From NCBI GenBank assembly GCA_024134725.1, contig CP099863.1:2699258-2763257 (forward strand): 64,000 nt of DNA, read 5' to 3'. The DNA is from Bacillus sp. 1780r2a1 (GTDB lineage: Bacteria > Bacillota > Bacilli > Bacillales > Bacillaceae_H). Within the stretch, counting starts at the first letter, position 1, and the number at the start of each line of letters is the position of its first letter. A model generated the notes under the pieces. The model searched no databases, was not told where the DNA came from, and worked only from the letters and a program-made list of their open reading frames with translations. The translations under genes were made by a program, and so were the position numbers. Shown piece after piece: positions 18,606 through 26,035 of this stretch.

Positions 18606-18678
18606 ACATATATTGTGCTTTTCCTCTTATCTGTATGCTGTTATGATAAAGGAATTACATTTAGAGGAGTATGACTTA

Positions 18679-19273
18679 ATGGACTTGCATTATTTAATCA
18701 AAGGCTTAGCAATTGGGGTTTCAGTCGCAGCACCTGTTGGCCCAATTGGTATCTTATGCATTAATCGTACTTTAACAAAAGAAAAACTGCATGGCTTTGT
18801 ATCAGGATTAGGCGCTGCTAAAGCAGATGCTTTATATGGCTTAGTAGCAGCTTTTTGTTAAGTCAAAAAATATGGCTGCAGTTAATCGGTGGCCTTTTTT
18901 ATGTTATTTAGGGGTACAAACATTTCGTTCTCGACCTGCAGAAAAAGCTGCTGTTGCACAAAAAAGCACACAGCTGTTTGAATCCTTCTTTTCTATATTA
19001 ATTCTTACTGTTACAAATCCAATGACGGTCCTGTTTTTTATCGGTATTTTTTCAGGTATCGGTTTAAGTAATGAATCGTTTTCATTACCTAGCGCGTTGC
19101 AAATGGTTGTTGGAGTCTTTATCGGTTCAGGATTATGGTGGCTGTCACTTAGCCTAGGAGTTGGCATATTTAAATCAGCATTCACGCCTCAAAGGCTAAG
19201 CTGGATAAACAAGTTATCCGGCTATATTATAGTAGGATTTGGACTATGGAGTTTATTGCAGCTTATTCTATAA
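18679..19273 (+). pseudogene. LysE/RhtB-family amino-acid exporter, broken by two frameshifts
   Basis: From ATG 18679 (GAGGAG upstream) the frame encodes the N-terminal half of a LysE-type translocator (GLAIGVSVAAPVGPIGILCI, the family's TM1 signature), stopping at TAA 18858-18860. The middle continues in a second frame from about 18855 (LLSQKIWLQLIGGLF), and after the T-run at 18895-18900 the rest is in a third frame (FLCYLGVQTFRSRPAEKAA to the C-terminus at 19273). About eight residues also seem missing after VAAF. Each break behaves like loss of one base modulo three. It is either a real pseudogene or a homopolymer sequencing error plus a small deletion. Confidence 0.85.
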
Positions 19274-19276
19274 ATA

Positions 19277-19306
19277 AAAAAGCAGATGCATATGCATCTG
19301 CTTTTA
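19277..19306. terminator. Bidirectional terminator
   Basis: A self-complementary AAAAGCAGATGCAT/ATGCATCTGCTTTT stem lies between the LysE pseudogene and the convergent methionine aminopeptidase gene. Confidence 0.9.
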
Positions 19307-20047
19307 TTCTGTTACAACAATTGGTTGACCTTTTGTCACAATAATCGTATGTTCAATTTGTGCAACAAAGCTCCCGTCATTTGTCGCTAGCGTCCAGCCG
19401 TCATCCAACTGATATGCTTCTTCAGCATTTGTTGATACAAACGGTTCATACGCAATAACCATTCCATCTTTTAAAAGAGTGCGGTCTCTTGGTTCATAGT
19501 AGTTATGAACGTGATCTGGTTTATCGCGAAGTGAATGTCCTACCCCGTGACCCGTTAGGTTTGTAATAACCGTGTATCCACGTTTTCGCGCACTGTTATG
19601 AACAGCTCGCCCAACATTACTAAGCTTACCGCCAGCTTTAAACTTTTTCAGTCCCTCATCAAATACTTCTTTTGTTGCTTTACAAAGCTTCTCCAAAAAC
19701 TTATTATTGTCTCCAACAACAAATGAAATACCCGTATCAGCAAAATAACCGTCCTTAGAGCCTGAAACATCAATATTAACAAGATCTCCCTCTTTAATCA
19801 CGCGCTTTCCAGGAATGCCGTGAGCTACCTCTTCGTTTACACTAATACAAGAATAGCCTGGAAAATCAAATAATTCCTTTGGGGCAGAAATTGCTCCATG
19901 TTTTTCAAAAAGTTCTTTAGCTAGTTCATCTAGTTCACCTGTTGTAACTCCAGGCTTCGTTTCTTTTACTAACGTATCTCTTATCTCAGCAAGGATCTTT
20001 CCAATTTTCATTAAGCCTTGCTTTTCTTCTTCAGTACGTACTATCAC
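19304..20047 (-). CDS. Methionine aminopeptidase, type I (MapB/YflG-like)
   Basis: The 247-aa protein is a full type I MetAP. The metal ligands are visible in order: Asp in NIDVSGS, Asp in YFADTG, His in GHGVGHSL, Glu in AYEPFVS and Glu in IEHTIIV. It removes the initiator Met from nascent proteins. It is a stand-alone copy, like B. subtilis YflG, not the map gene in the ribosomal-protein cluster, so it is probably a second paralogue. Single gene, leftward, with its own terminator. Confidence 0.93.
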   Translation of the reverse strand: MIVRTEEEKQGLMKIGKILAEIRDTLVKETKPGVTTGELDELAKELFEKHGAISAPKELFDFPGYSCISVNEEVAHGIPGKRVIKEGDLVNIDVSGSKDGYFADTGISFVVGDNNKFLEKLCKATKEVFDEGLKKFKAGGKLSNVGRAVHNSARKRGYTVITNLTGHGVGHSLRDKPDHVHNYYEPRDRTLLKDGMVIAYEPFVSTNAEEAYQLDDGWTLATNDGSFVAQIEHTIIVTKGQPIVVTE

Positions 20048-20157
20048 TTTCTATTCACACCTTTCATATGAACATATCTTATCTTACTCCAAGGATTCAA
20101 GCAATGAGTTAGGACTACAAATAAATAAAACGAAATATTCAATTTTTTTATCATATA

Positions 20158-20190
20158 AAAATACAGGCCTAAGTATAGCCTGCATTTCTT
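20158..20190 (-). terminator. Terminator of the Xre/membrane-protein operon
   Basis: On the minus strand, GCAGGC pairs with GCCTGT, with flanking A-T pairs, then TTTTT. Confidence 0.65.
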
Positions 20191-20225
20191 TTTTTCTTCG
20201 TTTATTTTTCACACTCATTATTTCA

Positions 20226-20693
20226 TTAATCTAAGAGTTCTTTGTTTTTTAAATAGGAGCGTTTTAACGAGGTGTATTCGGCTAGAAAAATGAATAAACC
20301 TGCAAATACAACGATCATGAAGTCAAACAGCTGTTCACCAAGTAACTGCAGACCTACAGAAACAAGATAGAGCACTGAAAAGATGATCATAAAACTCGCT
20401 GACCTTACCATGATTCGCTTTTTTTCTTTTTTAAACGCATCTTCAGACATTACATTTGCATACTCAATCCCAGAAAAAATATATCGAATAAATACGTACG
20501 CTACAAACAGTAAGATAGGTACCCCTGCAATCCACTGAGCTGGCAGATTCCATTCTGGTAGAGAGTGGGTTCCTACGACTAAGATACCACATGAAACACA
20601 CATCAACAACGAGCCTTCACCTAGAAAATAAACCACTTTTTGAGCTTTGTACTCATCGTTAGGAAGCACATATGATAACCACGAATCTTTCAT
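20226..20693 (-). CDS. Four-helix membrane protein paired with an Xre regulator
   Basis: The 155-aa protein has four predicted membrane helices (two in residues 25-85, two in 105-150) with a basic cytoplasmic loop (FKKEKKRIMVRS). I do not recognise a family; related small membrane proteins commonly follow 60-70-aa Xre regulators in Firmicutes. I take ATG 20693: its ribosome site GGGAGGAGG is inside the last codons of the regulator gene, which ends two bases upstream, so the two are translationally linked. An in-frame start at 20711 would overlap the regulator. Confidence 0.75.
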   Translation of the reverse strand: MKDSWLSYVLPNDEYKAQKVVYFLGEGSLLMCVSCGILVVGTHSLPEWNLPAQWIAGVPILLFVAYVFIRYIFSGIEYANVMSEDAFKKEKKRIMVRSASFMIIFSVLYLVSVGLQLLGEQLFDFMIVVFAGLFIFLAEYTSLKRSYLKNKELLD

Positions 20694-20695
20694 TG

Positions 20696-20890
20696 TTATT
20701 CCTCCTCCCAAAACAAATCATTTAACGTTTTGTCAAGTTCTTTTGCAATATTAACGCAGAGCTGAAGGGTAGGATTATATTTACCTTTTTCAATTAATCC
20801 AATTGTTTGCCTTGTTACATTTACTTTTTGTGCAAGGTCTGCCTGTGTTATTCCTTTTTCAATGCGGGCAAATTTAACTTTATTTTTCAA
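20696..20890 (-). CDS. Small Xre-family transcriptional regulator, TTG start
   Basis: The 64-aa single-domain Cro/C1-type protein carries the helix-turn-helix ITQADLAQKVNVTRQTIGLI followed by EKGKYNPTLQLCVNIAKEL. The N-terminus KNKVKFARIEKG is typical when started at TTG 20890 (AAAGGTGG upstream). It is the first gene of a two-gene operon with a membrane protein. Autoregulation is likely: a perfect 8-bp inverted repeat overlaps the -10 box of its promoter. Confidence 0.9.
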   Translation of the reverse strand: MKNKVKFARIEKGITQADLAQKVNVTRQTIGLIEKGKYNPTLQLCVNIAKELDKTLNDLFWEEE

Positions 20891-20931
20891 ACAACCACCT
20901 TTTCCACTTTGCAATATATATATTACTTTTG

Positions 20932-20968
20932 TTAACTATATATTACATTTCATAGTTAAAATTGTCAA
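20932..20968 (-). promoter_or_regulatory. Sigma-A promoter with embedded inverted-repeat operator
   Basis: TTGACA and TAATAT are separated by 17 bp (20940-20968, minus strand). TTAACTAT (20932-20939) and ATAGTTAA (20952-20959) form a perfect inverted repeat with a 12-bp spacer covering the -10 box and spacer. Confidence 0.7.
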
Positions 20969-21044
20969 CTTAATATTCCATTAATTGAACAATTATCCAT
21001 ATTCATATAAGATGAAAATAGTTTAATAGAAAAGAGGTTTCTTG

Positions 21045-21581
21045 ATGGCTCCGTGTATTCAAGCAGTTTTTATTGATCGTGATGGCACAATAGGAGGCGA
21101 CGATACAGTTCATTACCCAAAAGACTTTACGTTGTTTTCTTTTTCATTAAAAACCATTCATTTATTAAAAGAGCACAATATTAAACTATTTGCTTTTACC
21201 AACCAGCCTGGAATTTCAAGCGGAGAAGCAACCAAAAATGAGTTTATAAACGAATTGACTTCATTTGGGTTTGACGACTTTTGCATTTGTCCCCATCATC
21301 ACACTGCGGGATGCACATGCAGAAAGCCGAGTATCGGCATGCTTATAGAAGCTGCCCGTAAGCATCAGTTAGACTTATCAAAATGTGTGGTAATTGGAGA
21401 TCGGTGGTCGGACATTGAAGCTGGAAGGAAAGTAGGAGCAACAACAATTTTAGTGCAGACAGGTGCAGGAAAACAATCACTTGCTGAGCATAAGCATAAA
21501 CAAACGAAAGACTTTCCTCATTATGTTGCTACAAATTTAGAAGAAGCTGCAAAGTGGCTCATTACAGCTTCGTTCTATTGA
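21045..21581 (+). CDS. HAD-IIIA family phosphatase (HisB/GmhB-like)
   Basis: The 178-aa HAD hydrolase shows all motifs: DRDGTIGG (nucleophile and acid Asp), FTNQPG (motif II), CRKPSIGML (Lys of motif III) and VIGDRWSDIEAG (motif IV). The zinc-binding loop CPHHHTAGCTC identifies the histidinol-phosphate / heptose-bisphosphate phosphatase subfamily. With no histidine or heptose genes nearby, the substrate is uncertain. Start ATG 21045 (AGAGG upstream) rather than the adjacent TTG. Confidence 0.88.
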   Translation: MAPCIQAVFIDRDGTIGGDDTVHYPKDFTLFSFSLKTIHLLKEHNIKLFAFTNQPGISSGEATKNEFINELTSFGFDDFCICPHHHTAGCTCRKPSIGMLIEAARKHQLDLSKCVVIGDRWSDIEAGRKVGATTILVQTGAGKQSLAEHKHKQTKDFPHYVATNLEEAAKWLITASFY

Positions 21582-21596
21582 AAAGGTAGAAAGAGA

Positions 21597-21767
21597 ATGA
21601 AAGATAAAATGTTTTATGTTTGATTGGCGATAATCGCTATCATTCCATATTTCACAGGTGAAATCGTGCTATTTATGATGCTTTACTTAGTCCTCATGGC
21701 ACTCCAGGGGATACACCAAACGTTGCTGCATTTTTATGAAGATTGGAAGCGCAGAAATCACATATAA
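21597..21767 (+). pseudogene. Small membrane-protein gene interrupted by TGA at codon 9
   Basis: The frame from ATG 21597 reads MKDKMFYV, then TGA (21621-21623), then continues without interruption as LAIIAIIPYFTGEIVLFMML and LHFYEDWKRRNHI to TAA at 21765. Reading the TGA as Trp would give one 56-aa protein with two hydrophobic helices and a basic tail. The ribosome site is weak. It may be a recent nonsense mutation, or the frame may be fortuitous. It ends at the terminator shared with the convergent CBS-protein gene. Confidence 0.4.
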
Positions 21768-21806
21768 AAAAACCAGCTTGACCCTATAGTCAAGCTGGTT
21801 TTTTAT
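21766..21806. terminator. Bidirectional terminator
   Basis: AAAAAACCAGCTTGAC pairs with GTCAAGCTGGTTTTTT around a CCTATA loop, overlapping the stop of the CorC/HlyC-type gene. Confidence 0.92.
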
Positions 21807-23122
21807 TATACTTCAGCTACGTCTTCTTGCAACTTCATTACTTCTACTTCTTTTATTTGCAATCCGTCTACATCATTCACCTTAAACTCATATCCCTCGT
21901 AAACGATACAATCATGAAGCTCAATATCAGTTTTTTGCGTTAAAATCCAACCACCAATTGTATCAACTTCTTCTTCTTCGAGATGAATGCCTAATAAGTC
22001 ATTTACCTCTTGAACTAGAACTTTGGCATTTAAAAGGTAGTGATTATCTGATACTCTACGAACTTCTTGAACTTCTTCAGCATCAAATTCATCTTGAATT
22101 TCTCCAACGATTTCTTCAAGAATATCTTCAATTGTAACAAGTCCAGACGTACCGCCGTATTCATCAATTAAAGCAGCCATTTGCGTACGATTCTTCTGCA
22201 TTGTTAACAGTAAGTCGTGAATTGGAATAGATTCAATAACCTGAATAATTGGCTTCATATATCGCTCAACCTTCTCTTGCTTTAAGTGGTTGTGGATGAC
22301 CACATCATTTAAAACTTCTTTCAGGTTAATTAGGCCAATGATTTGATCTTTATCTCCTTCTGCTACAATTGGATAACGCGTATAGCGTTCTTCTACTGCT
22401 ATTTTTAAAAATTCTTCTATTGTATCTTCATTGGATACCACAATCATCTCTGTTCTTGGCACCATAATTTCACGTGCAACGCGATTATCGAATTCAAATA
22501 TATTATTTACATATTTATATTCGGCTTGGTTAATTTCTCCACCTTCATAGCTTTCTGACAAAATAATACGAAGCTCTTCTTCGCTATGCGCAATTTCATG
22601 TTCAGAAGCTGGCTTTAGTCCGAAAAGACCAACTAAAATACGTGCTGATCCATTTAATAACCAGATGAAAGGATACATTAAACGATAAAACCAAATAAGA
22701 GCTGGCGCTAATAACAGTGTTACCGTTTCTGCTTTTTGAATAGCAACTGTTTTCGGAGCTAGTTCTCCTACTACAACGTGCAGGAACGTAACAATGGCAA
22801 AGGCAATTGCAAAGGATAATAAATGTGACAGAGTTGATGAAAAACCAAAATCAGCAAAGATTGGATTTAAGATTTTCTCAACAGTCGGCTCTCCTAACCA
22901 ACCTAACCCTAACGCTGTAATTGTTATACCTAACTGACAGGCAGATAGATACTCGTCAAGATGTGTGGTTACCCTTTGGGCTGCAAGTGCCCCTCTGCGC
23001 CCTTCAGCAATCAGCTGATCGACCTTTGAACTACGAAGTTTTACAATGGCAAACTCAGCCGCTACGAAGAACGCGGTTAAACCAATTAAAAGCGCAACTA
23101 ATAGTAAATTAAGTGTAATCAA
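21806..23122 (-). CDS. CNNM/CorC (HlyC) family CBS-domain transporter, probable Mg2+ efflux protein
   Basis: The 438-aa protein has an N-terminal DUF21 (CNNM) membrane domain (residues 1-190; [38 protein letters not shown]). Two CBS domains follow ([13 protein letters not shown], then [34 protein letters not shown]), then a C-terminal CorC_HlyC domain. B. subtilis relatives (MpfA/YhdP, YqhB, YrkA) export Mg2+. The start is TTG 23122: an in-frame TAA lies four codons upstream. The only good ribosome site (CAGGAGGTG, 23159-23166) is separated from it by a 9-bp hairpin. The long leader with a small open frame suggests regulated expression. Confidence 0.9.
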   Translation of the reverse strand: MITLNLLLVALLIGLTAFFVAAEFAIVKLRSSKVDQLIAEGRRGALAAQRVTTHLDEYLSACQLGITITALGLGWLGEPTVEKILNPIFADFGFSSTLSHLLSFAIAFAIVTFLHVVVGELAPKTVAIQKAETVTLLLAPALIWFYRLMYPFIWLLNGSARILVGLFGLKPASEHEIAHSEEELRIILSESYEGGEINQAEYKYVNNIFEFDNRVAREIMVPRTEMIVVSNEDTIEEFLKIAVEERYTRYPIVAEGDKDQIIGLINLKEVLNDVVIHNHLKQEKVERYMKPIIQVIESIPIHDLLLTMQKNRTQMAALIDEYGGTSGLVTIEDILEEIVGEIQDEFDAEEVQEVRRVSDNHYLLNAKVLVQEVNDLLGIHLEEEEVDTIGGWILTQKTDIELHDCIVYEGYEFKVNDVDGLQIKEVEVMKLQEDVAEV

Positions 23123-23166
23123 TACGTTTTCTTATTCTGGCAAAAAGCAGAATAAGAGAACACCTC
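23123..23166 (-). promoter_or_regulatory. Ribosome site separated from the TTG start by a hairpin
   Basis: AGGAGGTG is followed by CTTATTCTG, an 8-nt loop and CAGAATAAG, then AAAACGTA-TTG. The linear distance to the start is about 36 nt; folding the 9-bp stem would bring it to roughly 11. Confidence 0.55.
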
Positions 23167-23184
23167 CTGTTTTATAAAAGTATC

Positions 23185-23340
23185 GACTGGATTACACCTT
23201 TATGTATAAAGGTGATTCCAGGTGCATAAGTGTAACTTTCAATCTCTTTTTAATGCACGCTACTTTTATTACATTAACCATACTTGCAAATCTGCTTCGT
23301 CTGCTATGTCTCCCTGCCCCATGGAATCACCCCCTTTTAA
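23185..23340 (-). promoter_or_regulatory. Structured leader of the CorC/HlyC-type gene with competing pairings
   Basis: TGGAATCACC (minus strand, 23211-23220) is exactly complementary to GGTGATTCCA (23322-23331), the ribosome-site/start region of the small leader frame. It can instead pair locally with GGTGTAATCCA (23188-23198) in a CACCTTT/AAAGGTG hairpin. Two mutually exclusive folds are thus possible. I could not match it to the M-box or yybP-ykoY classes. 23341-23487 holds no further feature I can name. Confidence 0.5.
23269..23322 (-). CDS. Leader peptide candidate, 17 aa
   Basis: AAAAGGGGGTGATTCC precedes ATG opening MGQGDIADEADLQVWLM and a TAA. The ribosome site is among the strongest in the window, while the frame is short and lies in the 5' leader of the CorC/HlyC-type gene. 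Translation could control which leader fold forms. No family recognised. Confidence 0.45.
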   Translation of the reverse strand: MGQGDIADEADLQVWLM

Positions 23341-23487
23341 ACTATCACTTAATGGTTTTTACTATAATGTATAGCAAAGATTAAGAATCATTATACATGA
23401 TTTTGGAGAAACGTACAGATAAGTTCATGGCGAATTTATGAACTTCATTTTAACGTTTAAAGCTTTTACATTCCTGTAACAAAAGAG

Positions 23488-23746
23488 TTTGAGATATAAC
23501 AACATGATTGCTTCTAAAAAACGAACACTAGCTGTTTTCACCTCTTTTATCTGAACACGTTTATTCCACTGCGCTGCAGGATCTCAGGTTTTACTCTAGT
23601 TCCAGAAGGAGTCGAATGTCCTACGCTCTATTCCATACTATTTTCAAACTGTTTTTTATAAACAACAAAAAGCCTGAACAATTAAGAATTCATAACTCTT
23701 AATTGTTCAGGTATAGTAGGGGCTTACCTACTTATATCTTGGTCTC
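23488..23746 (-). repeat. Dispersed repeat, copy A (longest)
   Basis: The unit is about 255 bp. Its left end is ATATAACAACATGATTGCTTC. The middle contains a degenerate version of the Bacillus GACTCCTgcGGGAAC/GAGATCCTGCAG-type intergenic element. The right end has a 39-nt hairpin (23673-23711, CCTGAACAATTAAG...CTTAATTGTTCAGG) plus ATAGTAGGGGC and CCTACTTATATC. Partial or divergent copies are at 9065-9200 and 4775-4980. Here it follows the ggt stop codon, and the hairpin with TTTTT would terminate ggt. Confidence 0.7.
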
Positions 23747-23761
23747 TTTTAATACTAAACT

Positions 23762-25843
23762 TTAGTTCGTGATAATGTCTCCATCTTCATCATCAATTGG
23801 ATTATCAATTTCTACAGGGTCCCTCTCTAAAGAAAGCTCTTTTTTCTTTTCGTCCCACTTCACTTCAAATCCTGCTCCTACTGCAGTAGTAGCAGCCGGT
23901 AAGTAGGAGTGTTTCGTTGGCTTATACAGCTTCAAATCGCTCGTTTTTAAAAGCCCCAAACCAAGTAGCAGTTTATCAGCTTGTACATAAGGCTTGCCAT
24001 CGATGAGCTTAAGCTGGTCATGCGTATATGGGTACTTGACATTATTCACTTTTACTGTGAACGGCCCCTCTTTTTGTTCTTGAATTGGCTTGGGCTGTTT
24101 TGCTTTATAGGAAAAGCGATCCACTCCTAAAACGGTTCCTTCGCGCGTGTTGTCAGCCCCACCGTACATCTTTCCGGTTTCTCGATCGAGAATAGCTGCT
24201 TGGACATTTCCAATATGCTGCGCTGTTTCTTCAAAAGCATGCCCTTTAGCCATTAGTTCTAATCGCGTATTTTGATCAATATCAGGCTCCCATCTAACGG
24301 TTGGATAAGCTGCTGAATAAATACGCGGTGTTAAAATTGCTTCTTGAATAGGCATCTCGTGATCTACAACATTCATAATTGTTTCAGCGACTGATGCAAT
24401 AATTGTTGGGCCTCCTGGTGAACCAATTGCCATAAACGGCTTTCCATCTTTTCCTAAAAATGTTGGGGACATACTGCTCCGTGGTCGCTTGCCTGGCTCT
24501 ACTTCGTTAACTCCACCTGGTGTTGCATCAAAGTCCGTCATTTCATTATTAAGCATAAAGCCATATCCAGGTACCATAATACCTGACCCAAATACTTGTT
24601 CAATAGTAGTTGTATACGAAACCATATTTCCCCACTTATCTACTACTGAAAAATGGGTGGTTTGTCCGATTGGCGTTTCTTCTTTCACGACTTCTTTCTT
24701 TTCTTTCTCCCCACCTTGATACTTCCAAGGATCTCCTTCTTTCACCTCAGGTGTTGAACGATTTTTGTTAATAAGCTTACGACGCTCATTTAAATATTCT
24801 TCGTTTAGTAAGCCTTCTTTAGGTACAGCGTAAAAATCTTCGTCAGCCATATAAGCTGCGCGATCTGCGTACGCTAAGTGCATCGCTTCTGTTAAATAAT
24901 GAAGGTACTGAGGAGAGTTTGCTCCCATTTTTTTAACATCATAACCTTCCATCAGCTTTAAAATTTGTAACACCGTTAATCCACCTGAGCTTGGCGGTGC
25001 TGCACTAATAACATCATAACCTCTGTATGTAGTAGCTACAGGCTCTCTTTTCTTAACTGTATAATTTTTCAAATCTTCTTCAGTCATCGTTCCTTCTTTA
25101 GCTTGTACTTCTTCAGCTAAAGCTTTCGCAATATCTCCTTCATAAAAAGCTGCAGGACCATCCTCTTGTAAAATTCTAAACGTTTTAGCAAGATCTTTTT
25201 GTAGGAGTAAATCTCCTTCTTCAAGGGGTTCGCCATTTTGAAGGAAAATTTCGGCTGCTGCTTTATTATTTTTCAACTTCGACTTATTTTCATTAATATA
25301 CTGTGCCATCGACCAATTGACCTTAACACCTTTATCCGCTTGTTTAATAGCTGGTTCAATTAGCTTTTCAAATGTCATTGTCCCATGATCTGCAAGGGCT
25401 TGTTCTAATACTTTTGCTGTACCAGGAACTCCAACTGCCTTTCCAGTTGTGTGTCTCTTGCTAAAAGGTACAGGCTTTCCTTTTTCATCTAAGAACAATT
25501 TCGATGTTACATTAGCTGGCGCCATTTCACGACCGTCAATCATTTCAATATCGTTTTCTTTCTCATCGTAAATCATCATAAATCCGCCGCCACCAATACC
25601 TGACATCATTGGCTCAACAACGTTTAAAGAAAGCTGAATAGCTACGGCTGCATCGACGGCGTTACCACCATTTTCTAACACTTCTTTCCCTACTTTAGCT
25701 GCTAAAGGGTGTGACACAGACACAAGGCCTTTCGTCGCTCCTTGCTTCATCGAGCGATTCACTCCTGGCACTTCTGCAGATCCTACTGGTGCAATAACAC
25801 TAAAGACTAGCATAATAGCAAAAAAACTTTTTAACACCTTCAT
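23762..25843 (-). CDS. ggt: Gamma-glutamyltransferase with C-terminal extension
   Basis: The 693-aa secreted enzyme has a signal peptide (VLKSFFAIMLVFSVIAP, cleavage near VGSA) and the Ntn-hydrolase GGT fold. The autocleavage Thr is the first T of TTHFSVVDKWGNMVSYTTT near residue 400. Upstream are GGNAVDAAVAIQLSLNVVEP and GIGGGGFMMIYD; the glutamate-binding PGGPTI loop is present. It transfers or hydrolyses gamma-glutamyl groups from glutathione, glutamine or poly-gamma-glutamate. B. subtilis Ggt has 587 aa; here about 110 extra residues follow (YVQADKLLLGLGLL, KKKELSLERDP), resembling a copper-amine-oxidase-N-like beta domain. Confidence 0.94.
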   Translation of the reverse strand: MKVLKSFFAIMLVFSVIAPVGSAEVPGVNRSMKQGATKGLVSVSHPLAAKVGKEVLENGGNAVDAAVAIQLSLNVVEPMMSGIGGGGFMMIYDEKENDIEMIDGREMAPANVTSKLFLDEKGKPVPFSKRHTTGKAVGVPGTAKVLEQALADHGTMTFEKLIEPAIKQADKGVKVNWSMAQYINENKSKLKNNKAAAEIFLQNGEPLEEGDLLLQKDLAKTFRILQEDGPAAFYEGDIAKALAEEVQAKEGTMTEEDLKNYTVKKREPVATTYRGYDVISAAPPSSGGLTVLQILKLMEGYDVKKMGANSPQYLHYLTEAMHLAYADRAAYMADEDFYAVPKEGLLNEEYLNERRKLINKNRSTPEVKEGDPWKYQGGEKEKKEVVKEETPIGQTTHFSVVDKWGNMVSYTTTIEQVFGSGIMVPGYGFMLNNEMTDFDATPGGVNEVEPGKRPRSSMSPTFLGKDGKPFMAIGSPGGPTIIASVAETIMNVVDHEMPIQEAILTPRIYSAAYPTVRWEPDIDQNTRLELMAKGHAFEETAQHIGNVQAAILDRETGKMYGGADNTREGTVLGVDRFSYKAKQPKPIQEQKEGPFTVKVNNVKYPYTHDQLKLIDGKPYVQADKLLLGLGLLKTSDLKLYKPTKHSYLPAATTAVGAGFEVKWDEKKKELSLERDPVEIDNPIDDEDGDIITN

Positions 25844-25995
25844 CTACTTCACGCTCCTTTTTAATAGGTGGAATGTATCCCTTCACATTCTATAATAAAC
25901 TAAATTTTCATAATTTTTTACAAAATAAAGCAAAATAATACATTTTAACTATAAATAACAATATTTAGAAACTAATAGGTCCTAATTAACTAAAA

Positions 25996-26028
25996 AAGCT
26001 ACTAAAATAATTGAGCAGCCTTTCAACT
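25996..26028 (-). terminator. Terminator of the efflux MFS gene
   Basis: On the minus strand AAAGGCTGCT pairs imperfectly with AGTAGCTTTT, followed by TT. Between here and ggt (25844-25995) is AT-rich DNA with the ggt promoter region; a 6-bp inverted repeat GAATGT/ACATTC (25871-25890) lies just before the ggt ribosome site. Confidence 0.55.
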
Positions 26029-26035
26029 CATTATG

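Noticed and set aside
19304..20047. The housekeeping map gene
   Set aside because: It is not in the ribosomal-protein context (secY-adk-map-infA) and matches the stand-alone YflG-like paralogue in size and setting.
23123..23400. M-box or yybP-ykoY riboswitch for the CorC/HlyC-type gene
   Set aside because: The conserved core sequences of these classes, as I remember them, are not seen. It is kept as an unclassified structured leader.
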